DNA of 64,000 nt from Ornithinibacillus contaminans (GTDB lineage Bacteria; Bacillota; Bacilli; Bacillales; Amphibacillaceae), in assembly GCF_001038425.2 (NCBI RefSeq), contig NZ_LDPV02000050.1, forward strand, positions 62,001-126,000, in the 5' to 3' direction. The notes beneath the pieces were generated by a model. It saw only the letters and a program-made list of their open reading frames with translations, had not been told where the DNA came from and did no database searches. Below are positions 53,349-62,876 of the stretch, in pieces. A program made the translations under genes and the position numbers. Position 1 is the first letter of the stretch, and each line of letters starts with the position of its first letter.

Positions 53349-54344
53349 TTACGAAAGTTGTTCCTGTAAGATGACTTCTTTGACAAAGTGACATGCAGCC
53401 AGTTGTCCGCCTTCTGAAACAGGCTTTAGCTCCGGTTCTTGAAGCCGGCAAATTTCCTCAGCAAATGGGCATCGCGTATGAAATTTACACCCTGCTGGCG
53501 GATTTGCTGGAGATGGTAGGTCTCCTTTTAATATGATTCGCTCTTTTTCCAGCTGTGGATTCGTTTCCGGCACGGCGGATAAGAGTGCCTGGGTATAAGG
53601 ATGTTTCGGATTACTATAAAGCTCCTTCGCTTCTCCAATCTCCACAATTTTTCCTAAATACATTACCGCGACACGATCACTGATGTGGTGAACCACACTT
53701 AAATCATGGGCAATAAACACATAGGTTAACTGAAATTCCTCCTGTAAATCCTCCATTAAATTAATCACTTGCGCTTGAATGGATACATCTAGCGCGGAAA
53801 CTGGTTCATCACAGATGACTAGCTTCGGCTCTAATGCCAGTGCCCGGGCAATCCCTATCCGTTGCCGCTGACCACCACTAAACTCATGTGGATAACGATT
53901 TTTATGATAAGAGCTTAAGCCCACCACATCTAGCAAATATTCCACGCGTTGCTTTCGTTCTTTTTTTGCCATGCCGAAGATTTTCATTGGTTCGGATAAG
54001 GCTTGTTCAATCGTTTTTCGTGGATTTAACGAGGCATACGGATCTTGAAAGATAATTTGCATTTCCTTCCGAAGCCTCCGCAAGCTTTCTCCCTTATAGC
54101 TTGTGATGTTTTTACCCTCGAACCAAATTTCGCCTTCTGTTGGTTCGAGCAGCTTTAATGCTAACCTGCCAGCAGTAGACTTCCCACAACCACTCTCACC
54201 AACTAATCCAAGAGTTTCACCAGATTGCACGGCAACAGATATGCCATCAACCGCTTTTAAAACTGGCTTTTCACGGGTTAGAATCTTATCGCTTTTTAAT
54301 GGAAAATGTTTTTTGACGTCTTTAAGCTCTAACAGCGTACTCAT
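53349..54344 (-). CDS. Oligopeptide ABC transporter ATPase (AppF/OppF-like)
   Basis: 331 residues: Walker A GESGCGKSTAG, Q-loop FQDPYASLNP, signature FSGGQRQRIGIARA, Walker B LVICDEP and H-loop IAHDLSVVHH, then the oligopeptide-type C-terminal extension with cysteines (CKFHTRCPFAEEICR). Start chosen at ATG 54342-54344, overlapping the upstream stop as ATGA; a longer in-frame extension lies inside the upstream gene. Confidence 0.94.
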   Translation of the reverse strand: MSTLLELKDVKKHFPLKSDKILTREKPVLKAVDGISVAVQSGETLGLVGESGCGKSTAGRLALKLLEPTEGEIWFEGKNITSYKGESLRRLRKEMQIIFQDPYASLNPRKTIEQALSEPMKIFGMAKKERKQRVEYLLDVVGLSSYHKNRYPHEFSGGQRQRIGIARALALEPKLVICDEPVSALDVSIQAQVINLMEDLQEEFQLTYVFIAHDLSVVHHISDRVAVMYLGKIVEIGEAKELYSNPKHPYTQALLSAVPETNPQLEKERIILKGDLPSPANPPAGCKFHTRCPFAEEICRLQEPELKPVSEGGQLAACHFVKEVILQEQLS

Positions 54345-55339
54345 GTCGTTACCGCCTTTTTCACTTCTTCGTATAATAAACAACGTACTAAATGATTTTC
54401 ATCAACTTGGATAAGGGTTGGATCTTGACTCAGACAGCTTTCCATTGCATGCTTACATCTCGGGGCAAAGCTACAACCCGCCGGCAAATTACTCAAATTA
54501 GGTGGTAGTCCTGTAATCGGGTTTAGCTTTTCTTTATTCGGTGAAATTTTCGGAATGGAGTTCATTAACCCTACTGTATAAGGATGTTTTCCATTATCAA
54601 ATAACTTCTTTGTTTCGGTGAATTCTGCTGGTTTTCCAGCATACATGACCATGACACGATCACAAACCTCTGCCACTACCCCTAAATCATGCGTGATCAT
54701 AATAATGGCCATATCTAGCTCCTGTTGCATTTTCTTAAACAGCTCCAATATTTGGGCTTGGATGGTGACATCTAATGCAGTAGTTGGCTCATCTGCAATT
54801 AGAAGCGATGGATTGCAGGATAGCGCCATCGCAATCATGACACGCTGCCTCATTCCACCACTGAATTCATGTGGATAATTTCGAATCCGCTTCCTAGGGT
54901 CTGGTATCCCAACCAAATTTAATAATTCGATTGCCCGTTCCTTCGCCTGTTTTTTGGTTAAATCTTCATGGGTCATGATCGTTTCCACTAATTGCTTTTC
55001 CACGGAAAAGACGGGATTTAATGAGGTCATTGGATCCTGGAATACCATTGCGATTTCCTTACCTCGTATACCACGCATTTGCTTTTGACTTTTCTGCAGC
55101 AAATCCTCACCCTTATAGAGAATTTCTCCATCCACTATCTTTCCAGGTGGTGATGGAACTAGTCCCAAAATAGACAAGGCTGTGATACTTTTGCCTGATC
55201 CGGATTCTCCTACGATCCCAAGTGTCTCCCCTGGCTTCACATCAAAATTAACGCCATCAACTGCTCGAACCACTCCAGTCTTCGTAAAAAAATGCGTATG
55301 TAAGTTCCTCACCTCTAACAGCGGCCTTACCGACTCCAT
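54341..55339 (-). CDS. Oligopeptide ABC transporter ATPase (AppD/OppD-like)
   Basis: 332 residues: Walker A GESGSGKSITA, Q-loop FQDPMTSLNP, signature FSGGMRQRVMIAMA, Walker B LLIADEP, H-loop ITHDLG, and the Cys-containing C-terminus (CSFAPRCKHAMESC) of OppD-type subunits. First gene of the operon; gene order D-F-A-B-C equals Bacillus app rather than opp (A-B-C-D-F). AAGGGGGATACAG precedes the ATG. Confidence 0.95.
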   Translation of the reverse strand: MESVRPLLEVRNLHTHFFTKTGVVRAVDGVNFDVKPGETLGIVGESGSGKSITALSILGLVPSPPGKIVDGEILYKGEDLLQKSQKQMRGIRGKEIAMVFQDPMTSLNPVFSVEKQLVETIMTHEDLTKKQAKERAIELLNLVGIPDPRKRIRNYPHEFSGGMRQRVMIAMALSCNPSLLIADEPTTALDVTIQAQILELFKKMQQELDMAIIMITHDLGVVAEVCDRVMVMYAGKPAEFTETKKLFDNGKHPYTVGLMNSIPKISPNKEKLNPITGLPPNLSNLPAGCSFAPRCKHAMESCLSQDPTLIQVDENHLVRCLLYEEVKKAVTT

Positions 55340-55386
55340 TCTGTATCCCCCTTCGATGGCTTATAAAAATTACCAGATAAATACGA

Positions 55387-55415
55387 ATTATATACATTAT
55401 ACATATCATTTCCAA
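55387..55415 (-). promoter_or_regulatory. Sigma-A promoter of the app-like operon
   Basis: Minus strand TTGGAA (55410-55415), 17-base spacer, TATAAT (55387-55392). Confidence 0.7.
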
Positions 55416-55598
55416 AATTTATATTTTTTCTCTTATTTCTCAAAAGCGGTGCCTGTCACCACCCGAAATATGTCGAATCAGAGGGCTTTGGAAGACTTGT
55501 TGGTCGATTTTAGGATAGTTGTAACTTCCTATTTACAAGTAATCTATTTGATTGTACTATTGCTTAGGGACACGAAATATTAAAGGCGGAGAGACAAC

Positions 55599-56846
55599 AT
55601 GACAGTATTCATCCATGAATGGTCAGCACAATTAAAGACGTACAATACGAATATTAAGCTAGCAATCTGGGCCAATATTTATTCGCAAATTGGTTTGGGT
55701 ATGTTTATGGTAATTTACAATATTTATATACAAGAACTTGGTATGAGTCATGAGGTCAATGGTCAAGTAATTGCCCTAACCTCCCTTGCAACAGCTATTA
55801 TTCTCGTACCTGCAGGGATACTTAGTGACAAACTAGGAAGAAAGCGCATTATGTTCTATGGGGTTATTGCTGCGGGTATCGTTTTACTCTTACGTAGTGT
55901 TGTGGAGCTTCAATCACTTCTATTAATCGCGGGGTTTGCCACCGGGATTTTTACTGCGTTCTTACAAGTGTCGTCAATTCCATGGCTAGCGGAGAACTCG
56001 AAGCCAAAGCAACGTGTGCACTTGTTTAGTCTGCATGCTGCGATTATGACGGCAGCTAGTGTGATTGGTAGTTTGCTAGGTGGAACTTTAACCGATTTCT
56101 TTTCACTGTTTACATCAGAGCTAACCAGTATTCGGTACACGTTAATCATTGGGAGTATTTTCTATTTAGTTGCCTTTATTCCGATTCTAAAAATGGAAGA
56201 ACGAGCAAAACCAAAACAAGAGACAGCGAAGAAAATACCGTTTAGAGAATTTTTTCAATCCAATAAAACCGGTTTTAAAGTCATTGCCTTATTTGCGGTA
56301 GCACAGCTTCTCATCGGATTTGGTAGTGGACTTGTTATTCCATATCTCAATCTATATTTTGCCGATCGTTTCGAAGCAACCAACTCGGTCATCGGACTAA
56401 TTATTTCCTTAGGGCAAGCGGCAACTGCTGTCGCAATGTTCATTGGGCCTCTCGTCGTGAAAAAAGTAGGCGAAGTAAGGGCTGTTGTTTACTTACAGCT
56501 TTCCTCACTCCCATTTTTATTGTTGACGGCTTACACCGAAAACCTAGTCCTTGCAACGATTGGTTTTCTATTTAGACAGGCGTTAATGAATGCAGGAAAT
56601 CCAATTCAATCATCGCTGATGATGTCAAAAGTGGATGACTCTGTTAAAGGGTTGGCTAATTCAATCAACCAAATGGTATTTCAATTAGGATGGGCATTTA
56701 TGGGACCTATCTCAACAGCAATTGTCATGTTAAAAGGAGCTTACTGGGGATATGCACACGTCTTTACCATTACGGCAGGATTGTATTTAGTAGGATCCTT
56801 GTATTTCCTTATCGTATTTAGATCGTTGAAATCTAGCGATCAATAA
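55599..56846 (+). CDS. MFS transporter
   Basis: 415 residues, about twelve membrane helices. Loop 2-3 motif GILSDKLGRKRIMFYG (a classic motif A, G-x-x-x-D-x-x-G-R-x-x) marks a major-facilitator protein; a charged central loop (LKMEERAKPKQETAKK) separates the halves. Substrate unknown. GGCGGAGAGACAAC precedes the ATG. Ends in repeat copy R5. Divergent from the app-like operon, but no shared regulator is visible. Confidence 0.9.
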   Translation: MTVFIHEWSAQLKTYNTNIKLAIWANIYSQIGLGMFMVIYNIYIQELGMSHEVNGQVIALTSLATAIILVPAGILSDKLGRKRIMFYGVIAAGIVLLLRSVVELQSLLLIAGFATGIFTAFLQVSSIPWLAENSKPKQRVHLFSLHAAIMTAASVIGSLLGGTLTDFFSLFTSELTSIRYTLIIGSIFYLVAFIPILKMEERAKPKQETAKKIPFREFFQSNKTGFKVIALFAVAQLLIGFGSGLVIPYLNLYFADRFEATNSVIGLIISLGQAATAVAMFIGPLVVKKVGEVRAVVYLQLSSLPFLLLTAYTENLVLATIGFLFRQALMNAGNPIQSSLMMSKVDDSVKGLANSINQMVFQLGWAFMGPISTAIVMLKGAYWGYAHVFTITAGLYLVGSLYFLIVFRSLKSSDQ

Positions 56847-57010
56847 GGTAGATAGGACATAAGTGACTTTATCGAAGAAAATCCGAACTAACTATAACTT
56901 TGGGGTGCATATAACTTCGTATATTCCCTACCCTAAATTAGTGCTTTAATAGCATCTAAATTTTCTTTCGTCCCTTTACTTACTCATTTCACTTATGTCC
57001 CAACCTCTTC
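56846..57010. repeat. Palindromic intergenic repeat (copy R5)
   Basis: Outer arms GATAGGACATAAGTG and CACTTATGTCCCAACCTC, inner GAAAATCCGAAC and TTTTCTTTCGTCCC, centre TTCGTATATTCCCTACCCTA shared with R1 and R2. Confidence 0.8.
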
Positions 57011-57301
57011 TTATAACTTAATAGAAACCTTCGTACCGTCTGATGCTTGTAGATTCAATATTGTTGTTCCTCTATAATTCTGGAATTCTTTAATGGTAAT
57101 CTTTAGAAGTGGTTTAATTAATTGCTTATTAATCGGAGGATATATTCTAGTTGTGTCCATCGTAACGTTATCCATATTTCTTGTTATTCGTTTCCATACA
57201 TAATTAGAGCAAATTAAAGAACTAGCAAAATATAAGGAAAAATACGGTAATAGGATTGTTAATTTAATTGAATTCTCCAATCTAATTTTAACCTTTATCA
57301 T
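57011..57301 (-). CDS. Small protein with one membrane segment, third gene of a stress-type operon
   Basis: 96 residues, with a hydrophobic stretch (LTILLPYFSLYFASSLICS) and beta-like ends (VKIRLENSIK, TTILNLQASDGTKVSIKL). Resembles the end modules of YvlB/LiaX-like proteins, but assignment is weak. AGGTGATTAG precedes the ATG, nine bases after the upstream stop, so it is in one operon with the two genes before it. Function unknown. Confidence 0.65.
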   Translation of the reverse strand: MIKVKIRLENSIKLTILLPYFSLYFASSLICSNYVWKRITRNMDNVTMDTTRIYPPINKQLIKPLLKITIKEFQNYRGTTILNLQASDGTKVSIKL

Positions 57302-57309
57302 CTAATCAC

Positions 57310-57693
57310 CTATTCAACAAATATGGAGATTTTATCACCATTTCCAGAAGTGATATCTACAATTTGCCCCACAAGTTCTTGATCAATTGCTTCGATAATT
57401 AAATCAACATCTAGGTCCTTGACATACTTTTCTGCCTGCGGAATATTGCCAGCAATGCCATGCCCCGTCTTTAAAATGACTTGAAAAAGTCGGATTGGTA
57501 AATTAACGTTTACATTATCGTTCTCTTCTGACGTAATACGGACTTTTAGAGTCTTATCAAGATAACTCTTGGATGAAGAAGATTTAACATTTCCTTCCTT
57601 TTCCTTTAATAGGGATATTAGTTCTGCAGCCTTATCCGCATCAATCTTTCCTTGCTCCATCATGCTTAATACTTTCGCAATTTCTTCCTTCAT
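57310..57693 (-). CDS. SHOCT-like domain protein (YvlB/LiaX N-terminal type)
   Basis: 127 residues. N-terminal helical hairpin EEIAKVLSMMEQGKIDADKA...LISLLKEKEG is the SHOCT-like motif found at the N-terminus of YvlB/LiaX proteins; then a linker and two beta-rich segments (NVNVNLPIRLFQVI, GQIVDITSGNGDKISIFV). No membrane helix. Middle gene of the DUF2089 operon. Possibly the envelope-stress effector or sensor of this unit; inference only. Confidence 0.78.
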   Translation of the reverse strand: MKEEIAKVLSMMEQGKIDADKAAELISLLKEKEGNVKSSSSKSYLDKTLKVRITSEENDNVNVNLPIRLFQVILKTGHGIAGNIPQAEKYVKDLDVDLIIEAIDQELVGQIVDITSGNGDKISIFVE

Positions 57694-57707
57694 ATTCCCT
57701 TCCTCCT

Positions 57708-58070
57708 CTATTCTTTTAACATCGCTATTGCTTCTTCAGGAGAAATTTCTCCTCTTTCTAACATACCAACAATTTTACGCTCGTCAGTAACCTGTTTTGG
57801 CTTTGTATCATGTCCAAGGCCTTCAATAATGTCATTCAACTTGCCTCGTACAGTTGGATACGAAATACCAAGCTCCTTTTCAACCTCTTTAATGTTACCT
57901 CGGCACAATAAAAATGTTTCAATAAATTGAAGCTGTTCTTTCGATAGTAAAGATAGATTTGAAAACGAAAATTCATTTTCAATTGTTGTATCACAGTGAT
58001 TACATTGTAACCTTGTGACAGTAAGTGTGTTTTGACAAACTGGACAATTCGTTAATAATGGGTGCGGCAT
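57708..58070 (-). CDS. DUF2089 zinc-ribbon/HTH protein
   Basis: 120 residues: an N-terminal zinc ribbon (CPVC...CNHC), then a helix-turn-helix (FIETFLLCRGNIKEVEKELG, SYPTVRGKLNDIIEGLG), and a short SHOCT-like C-terminal hairpin (ERGEISPEEAIAMLKE). This matches DUF2089, a probable small DNA-binding regulator. Start chosen at ATG 58068-58070 after GAAAGGGAATTGGT; the frame extends 20 codons upstream over the promoter. Probably regulates its own three-gene operon. Confidence 0.85.
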   Translation of the reverse strand: MPHPLLTNCPVCQNTLTVTRLQCNHCDTTIENEFSFSNLSLLSKEQLQFIETFLLCRGNIKEVEKELGISYPTVRGKLNDIIEGLGHDTKPKQVTDERKIVGMLERGEISPEEAIAMLKE

Positions 58071-58098
58071 ACCAATTCCCTTTCCTTCTTTTGCTATC

Positions 58099-58127
58099 AT
58101 TATATAATCAGTCACACGGAATGTAAA
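58099..58127 (-). promoter_or_regulatory. Sigma-A promoter of the DUF2089 operon
   Basis: Minus strand TTTACA (58122-58127), 17-base spacer, TATAAT (58099-58104). Confidence 0.75.
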
Positions 58128-58272
58128 CAATATTTTAAAATATTTAATGATTTAGTTGTCGTATGTCAATAAAATTAATTATCTTATTAAAATTATTAAG
58201 TTTATTTTCGCGCGAACTTCCTTACTTCTAGGTGAATATCCTATTAAAGCAGTAATTATAGGAGGAATACGT

Positions 58273-60087
58273 ATGCAAACATTCTATACCGTACAACCCG
58301 GAGATACATTAAGTGGAATAGCAAGAAGATGGGGAATTCCCCTGAATTCCTTAATCGCTGCCAGTAATGTACAGAATCCAGATAGAATTTTTATTGGTCA
58401 ACAGCTCGCCATGCCGCCTGGTATTGAACGCTACCGGGTACAGGCAGGTGATTCTCTTTATCTAATCGCAGCTAGCTACCGCGTTCCGATTTCGGTGATA
58501 ATAGAAGCAAATAATTTAACTGCTCCATACACCATTTATCCTGGTCAGCTGTTAGAAGTACCCCCTGGGGTTTCCTACTATGTTGTACAGCCTGGAGATT
58601 CACTTTATCAAATAGGCTTACGGTATAATGTCACAACTGGTGGACGTGTGAATACGGAATTAATTCAGTTACTAAACAATTTAACCTCTACAACAATTTT
58701 TCCTGGAATGACCCTAGAAATTCCATATGCCCCGTTAGGCGAACAGGAAATGTTTGCTTATACCGCTGGTGATGCCAATGGCTTTGATATTTGGTTATAC
58801 AACGGGGCAACTGGTGCAAATCACCTACTGACAACTGGATTAGGAGAATCCTTCTCGGTACCGTATTGGTCTCCAGATCGGGGAAGAATTGCTTTTGTCG
58901 GGAAAAATAATATTCTTTACGTTATCAATTTAGGTACAGGAGAAATCGCCAGCATCGATCAGTTTCCTAATGAAGCAGGGATTTTCTTAAACTGGTCACC
59001 AGATGGCGAGTGGCTTGCCTATTCAAAAGGAAGTACTATTACGCTCTATAACATCACGACACATGCGGCACATCAAATCAACCAGTCTGGCGCAACTGAT
59101 GTACAATGGTTCCCAAATGGACGTGAACTAATTTTCCAAGCACATGATTCGAATGGGATTAGTCAATTGTATCGGATTGGTGTAGATGGAACTGGCTTAC
59201 GACAGCTTACTGCTAATACGGAAGGAAATTTAAATGATGTAAGACTTTCACCAAATGGAAGCAAAGTACTCTACACGACTCCTGGTGCAAGTATCTCCAT
59301 TATCCACATACTAGACCTATCTACCGGAAATACAATGGAAGTACCAGGTGGGCCATTAGCCAAAAATTACTTCCCAACTTGGTCTCCTAATTCGTCTTCC
59401 ATCGCCTTTAGCGCAACTGCTTATGAAGATAGAGGCTACTATTCGCTTATTCGATTGGTAACTAACCAAGGAGGAAGGGAGCAAACCGTTGCAATTTCCA
59501 ACTGTTTTTCGAGTCCTGTTGATTGGTCTCCTCATCAAACGAAACTAGCCTATCTTTCTGGATGTTCCGCTGATGCGGCAGCGAGCGAAATATGGGTTAC
59601 TGATTTACGACACCCTGCACCAAGACGACTTGTAACACGCAACAATATCATGGCCGTACAATGGGCACCTACAAGCAATAGTACATCGAAAGCAACTTTC
59701 CGAAACCCTACCTTTCGCATTCAATTCCAGTACCCAGCTGATTGGATTCATATAACTCCGGAGCGCTTTGAAGGACCTGAAGGATTTTTCCAAATTAGTG
59801 CTCTCTCATCTTCCGGTTCACTTGATGACGTATGTCAAAGTGATGCTTACCATCAGTTAATGCCATATGGCTCCAACCCTACCATTACAAGAATTCAAAT
59901 TCAATCACAGGAAGCATGCTTTATTTACCCATCTGACGACCAGCCACAGCTAATGAATAATCAGGCGTCCATCATTATACGGTACCCAACTCCAGTTGTA
60001 ATTGGTGGTAACACCTATCAATTCTTTGTTCTTTGGGCTGATAAATACCATATTGAAGAGATTGCTTCGACTATTCAATTTCTCTAA
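58273..60087 (+). CDS. LysM(x3)-beta-propeller protein
   Basis: 604 residues without a signal peptide. Three LysM domains (4-48, 54-98, 102-151; each with PGDTL or GDSLY) that bind peptidoglycan or chitin-like glycans, then a TolB/WD40-like propeller (about 157-430; repeated WSPDGEWLAY, SPNGSKVLYT, WSPNSSSIAF) and a C-terminal beta domain (about 445-604; FRIQFQYPADWIHI). LysM proteins lacking a signal peptide in Bacilli are often spore-coat or cortex proteins such as SafA and YaaH, so a spore-surface role is plausible. Start chosen at ATG 58273 after ATAGGAGGAATACGT. Confidence 0.85.
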   Translation: MQTFYTVQPGDTLSGIARRWGIPLNSLIAASNVQNPDRIFIGQQLAMPPGIERYRVQAGDSLYLIAASYRVPISVIIEANNLTAPYTIYPGQLLEVPPGVSYYVVQPGDSLYQIGLRYNVTTGGRVNTELIQLLNNLTSTTIFPGMTLEIPYAPLGEQEMFAYTAGDANGFDIWLYNGATGANHLLTTGLGESFSVPYWSPDRGRIAFVGKNNILYVINLGTGEIASIDQFPNEAGIFLNWSPDGEWLAYSKGSTITLYNITTHAAHQINQSGATDVQWFPNGRELIFQAHDSNGISQLYRIGVDGTGLRQLTANTEGNLNDVRLSPNGSKVLYTTPGASISIIHILDLSTGNTMEVPGGPLAKNYFPTWSPNSSSIAFSATAYEDRGYYSLIRLVTNQGGREQTVAISNCFSSPVDWSPHQTKLAYLSGCSADAAASEIWVTDLRHPAPRRLVTRNNIMAVQWAPTSNSTSKATFRNPTFRIQFQYPADWIHITPERFEGPEGFFQISALSSSGSLDDVCQSDAYHQLMPYGSNPTITRIQIQSQEACFIYPSDDQPQLMNNQASIIIRYPTPVVIGGNTYQFFVLWADKYHIEEIASTIQFL

Positions 60088-60092
60088 AATTC

Positions 60093-60127
60093 CAGGAGGC
60101 GCAAATTCCCTACCGCCTTCTTTTTTC
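60093..60127 (+). terminator. Terminator
   Basis: AGGAGGCG / CGCCTTCT stem with a 12-nt loop followed by TTTTT. Confidence 0.8.
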
Positions 60128-60222
60128 TATTCCCGCTCTACTCAAACTTCACACTAACTTAACAGTAGGTTTACAATCCGTTGGTATAATTTACTATATA
60201 TACTATCGGTGGAGGTTAAAAC

Positions 60223-61914
60223 TTGAAAAGCTCGGAAAAGAAAATACGTCGCAGCAAACGAAATATCAGTCTTCGGAGTCGCCTTTTAGGCATCTTTATC
60301 ACACTACTTACGATTTCTATTACAGCTGTTGGAATAAGTTCCTACACGCTTGCACGAAATGCCACAATTGAATCCATTGAAAACCGTCTCGTTCGTGAAG
60401 CAGAGCTTATGGGTTACATTGCTGAAAACCTAAAATTCCTGTATGTCAGTGATGATGACTACTTTATGCAACAACTGGAAAGTAATATTCGCGCGCAAAA
60501 AGAAAAACTTGCAAGTGATGGGATAACTTCTGACTATTTCTACCTCACCGGAGATAGTGTTGCAGCATTTAATGTTAGTACTAATTCCTTACCAGAAATC
60601 CCTGAAACCCTCGTCCAAACCATTAGCGAAATGAAAAAAGGACTGCTACAGCACACAATTGATGGTGAGGAATATACGTTAAGTTTTCAAGAAGTGGAAG
60701 GTATTGATGGTATCTATGTTGTACTAGTTCCAAACGCTTCCTATATGGCTACTATCAATCAAATGGCCTACTACATAATTGGTATCATCTTGATTAGTAT
60801 TAGCATTGCAACGGTTGTCGTGTTATTTTTTGTTCGCAGTATAACCAAACCACTTGGACTCTTACGGGAAAAAATGAAGCAAATACGCACTGGTGATTTG
60901 CGTGTGGATTCCAATGTGATTCAAACAAAAATACCGGAAATATCCTCATTAAGTACAAGCTATCAAGCCATGATCACCAATATGCGAGCGATGCTACATC
61001 AAATCAAGGATACAACCGCTAACTTAGAACAGACCGGTCAAGAACTACAGCAAGCTTCTAATGGAACACTTGCATCTAGCCAGGATTTAATCGATGCCAT
61101 TCAAGCCGTTAAACAAGGAGCAGAACAAACAGCAAGTAGCTCAGAAGGGAGTTCAGAATCCTTTAGAGCGATGACAGTAAAGATTGATGACATGATGAAA
61201 AGCATGGAAACGATCTTTTCTAGCTCCTATGACATGAACGCCTCTGCTAAACACGGTGAGCAAAGCATGGCGGAATTAATCAATACGGTACAAACCTTCC
61301 GAGATGATTTCGACCATTTAACCAAAACAATTAAAGATGTTCAAAACTATTCTAGTTCCATTAATAAGCTAGTCGATTTGATACAAGGGATTGCCGAGCA
61401 AACGAAACTACTCTCTCTAAACGCGTCAATAGAAGCAGCACGAGCTGGTGAGGCTGGAAAGGGATTTGCGGTTGTTGCTAACGAGGTTGGAAACCTTGCT
61501 CAACAGTCATCCAGTGCAGCAGTTCAAATTACCGAGTCGATTATGAATATGGAAGCTGTTACCCATACCGCTACGAAGGAATTTGAGCAAATGTTAGACA
61601 AGACGAACACAACATTAAAAAAATCAAATGAAGCTAAAGTATCGCTTGATGATTTATTACAAGAAATTAAAGTTGTCAGCACAGAGCTTCAAGGGGTACA
61701 AGGAGAACTAACAGACCTAGAGAACATTTTACCAACGTTGGAAAAGGAATCCCTCGGCTTCCTTTCCGTGTCACAGGAAACCCTTGCCAGTGCAGAAGAA
61801 ATGCTAGCTACAAGCGACAATCAATTGAAGCAAGTAGAACAGACACATGCTATCGGATTAAAATTAACCGATCTCTCCAAATCATTAACCGAAAGCACCA
61901 AACATTTAAAATAA
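60223..61914 (+). CDS. Methyl-accepting chemotaxis protein
   Basis: 563 residues: TM1 about 20-43, an outer sensor of about 140 residues (single-Cache-like), TM2 about 183-204, HAMP ([19 protein letters not shown]), and a cytoplasmic signalling helix bundle with the conserved tip [20 protein letters not shown] and [17 protein letters not shown]. Passes ligand signals to CheA/CheW. TTG start after GGAGGTTAAAAC. No che genes nearby, as usual for scattered MCPs. Ligand unknown. Confidence 0.94.
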   Translation: MKSSEKKIRRSKRNISLRSRLLGIFITLLTISITAVGISSYTLARNATIESIENRLVREAELMGYIAENLKFLYVSDDDYFMQQLESNIRAQKEKLASDGITSDYFYLTGDSVAAFNVSTNSLPEIPETLVQTISEMKKGLLQHTIDGEEYTLSFQEVEGIDGIYVVLVPNASYMATINQMAYYIIGIILISISIATVVVLFFVRSITKPLGLLREKMKQIRTGDLRVDSNVIQTKIPEISSLSTSYQAMITNMRAMLHQIKDTTANLEQTGQELQQASNGTLASSQDLIDAIQAVKQGAEQTASSSEGSSESFRAMTVKIDDMMKSMETIFSSSYDMNASAKHGEQSMAELINTVQTFRDDFDHLTKTIKDVQNYSSSINKLVDLIQGIAEQTKLLSLNASIEAARAGEAGKGFAVVANEVGNLAQQSSSAAVQITESIMNMEAVTHTATKEFEQMLDKTNTTLKKSNEAKVSLDDLLQEIKVVSTELQGVQGELTDLENILPTLEKESLGFLSVSQETLASAEEMLATSDNQLKQVEQTHAIGLKLTDLSKSLTESTKHLK

Positions 61915-61919
61915 CAAAC

Positions 61920-61956
61920 TAAAAAAGACTGTGCTCGCTGAACACAGTCTTTTTGT
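61920..61956. terminator. Bidirectional terminator
   Basis: AAAGACTGTG / CACAGTCTTT stem with a 9-nt loop, A-run before and T-run after; serves the MCP gene and the pst operon. Confidence 0.93.
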
Positions 61957-61994
61957 ATCATCAATTTTTGGGGGGGGAGATGAAATTTTAATTC

Positions 61995-62828
61995 TTAACC
62001 GAAACGTCCAGAAATATAATCTTCTGTACGAATATCGGTTGGGTTCGTAAAAATCGTATCGGTCACATCAAATTCTACTACTTCACCGTCCAAGAAGAAT
62101 GCCGTACGATCTGAGATACGAGCAGCCTGCTGCATATTATGCGTGACAATAACGATGGAATAATCCTTCTTCAATTCCTGTACTAAGTCCTCAATCTTCA
62201 AGGTAGACTTCGGATCCAGTGCAGAGGTTGGCTCATCCATTAAAATAACATCCGGCTCGATTGCTAGTGTCCGGGCAATACATAGACGTTGTTGCTGTCC
62301 ACCTGAAAGTCCGTAAGCATTTTCCTTTAACCGATCCTTCACTTCATCCCAGATGTAAGCACCACGCAGACTCTTTTCTACGATCTCGTCTAGTATCTTT
62401 TTGTTACGAATACCATGAACTCTTGGGCCATAAGCAATGTTATCATAAATCGACTTCGGGAATGGATTTGGCTTTTGGAACACCATGCCCACATGAGTTC
62501 GTAAATCCTCTACTTTAAAGGATTTATCCAAAATACTTCTTCCTTTATACGTAATCTCACCGGTCGTACGTACAGTAGGAACTAATTCAACCATGCGATT
62601 TAAGGTTTTTAAATAAGTCGATTTTCCACAGCCTGATGGACCAATAATCGCCGTAACCTCTTTCTCATTAATAGCAAGGTTGATGTCCTTTAGCGCATGT
62701 GTATCTGCATACCAAAGATTTAAATCCTTTGTATCAAATACTACATCATTTGGTTGTGCTGTTGTGATTGTATCGTTGTTAGTGTTGGTTTCCATTCTTA
62801 TATTCTCCTTAACTGTTAAAAGACTCAT
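61995..62828 (-). CDS. pstB: Phosphate ABC transporter ATPase PstB
   Basis: 277 residues: Walker [14 protein letters not shown]-loop [10 protein letters not shown] (the FQxPNPFPxS form is specific to PstB), signature [16 protein letters not shown], Walker [15 protein letters not shown]-loop [14 protein letters not shown]-terminal [10 protein letters not shown]. Energises phosphate uptake. Two in-frame starts both have good ribosome sites: ATG 62828 (AAGGAGGATATTC) and ATG 62795 (TAAGGAGAATATAAGA), so a longer and a shorter form are possible. Last gene of the visible operon. Confidence 0.96.
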   Translation of the reverse strand: MSLLTVKENIRMETNTNNDTITTAQPNDVVFDTKDLNLWYADTHALKDINLAINEKEVTAIIGPSGCGKSTYLKTLNRMVELVPTVRTTGEITYKGRSILDKSFKVEDLRTHVGMVFQKPNPFPKSIYDNIAYGPRVHGIRNKKILDEIVEKSLRGAYIWDEVKDRLKENAYGLSGGQQQRLCIARTLAIEPDVILMDEPTSALDPKSTLKIEDLVQELKKDYSIVIVTHNMQQAARISDRTAFFLDGEVVEFDVTDTIFTNPTDIRTEDYISGRFG

Positions 62829-62876
62829 GAATATCCTCCTTCATATTAGTTAGTAACGAGGATGCCTAAACAATGA

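Noticed and set aside
55442-55480. GGTGCCTGTCACC element before the MFS gene as an operator
   Set aside because: It is a short palindrome of a kind that recurs in Bacillaceae intergenic DNA; only one copy here and no link to a regulator, so I did not annotate it.
61970-61977. Run of eight G as a phase-variation tract
   Set aside because: It lies between genes after a terminator, not in a coding region or promoter spacer, so no switching consequence is visible; it may also be a sequencing-sensitive site.
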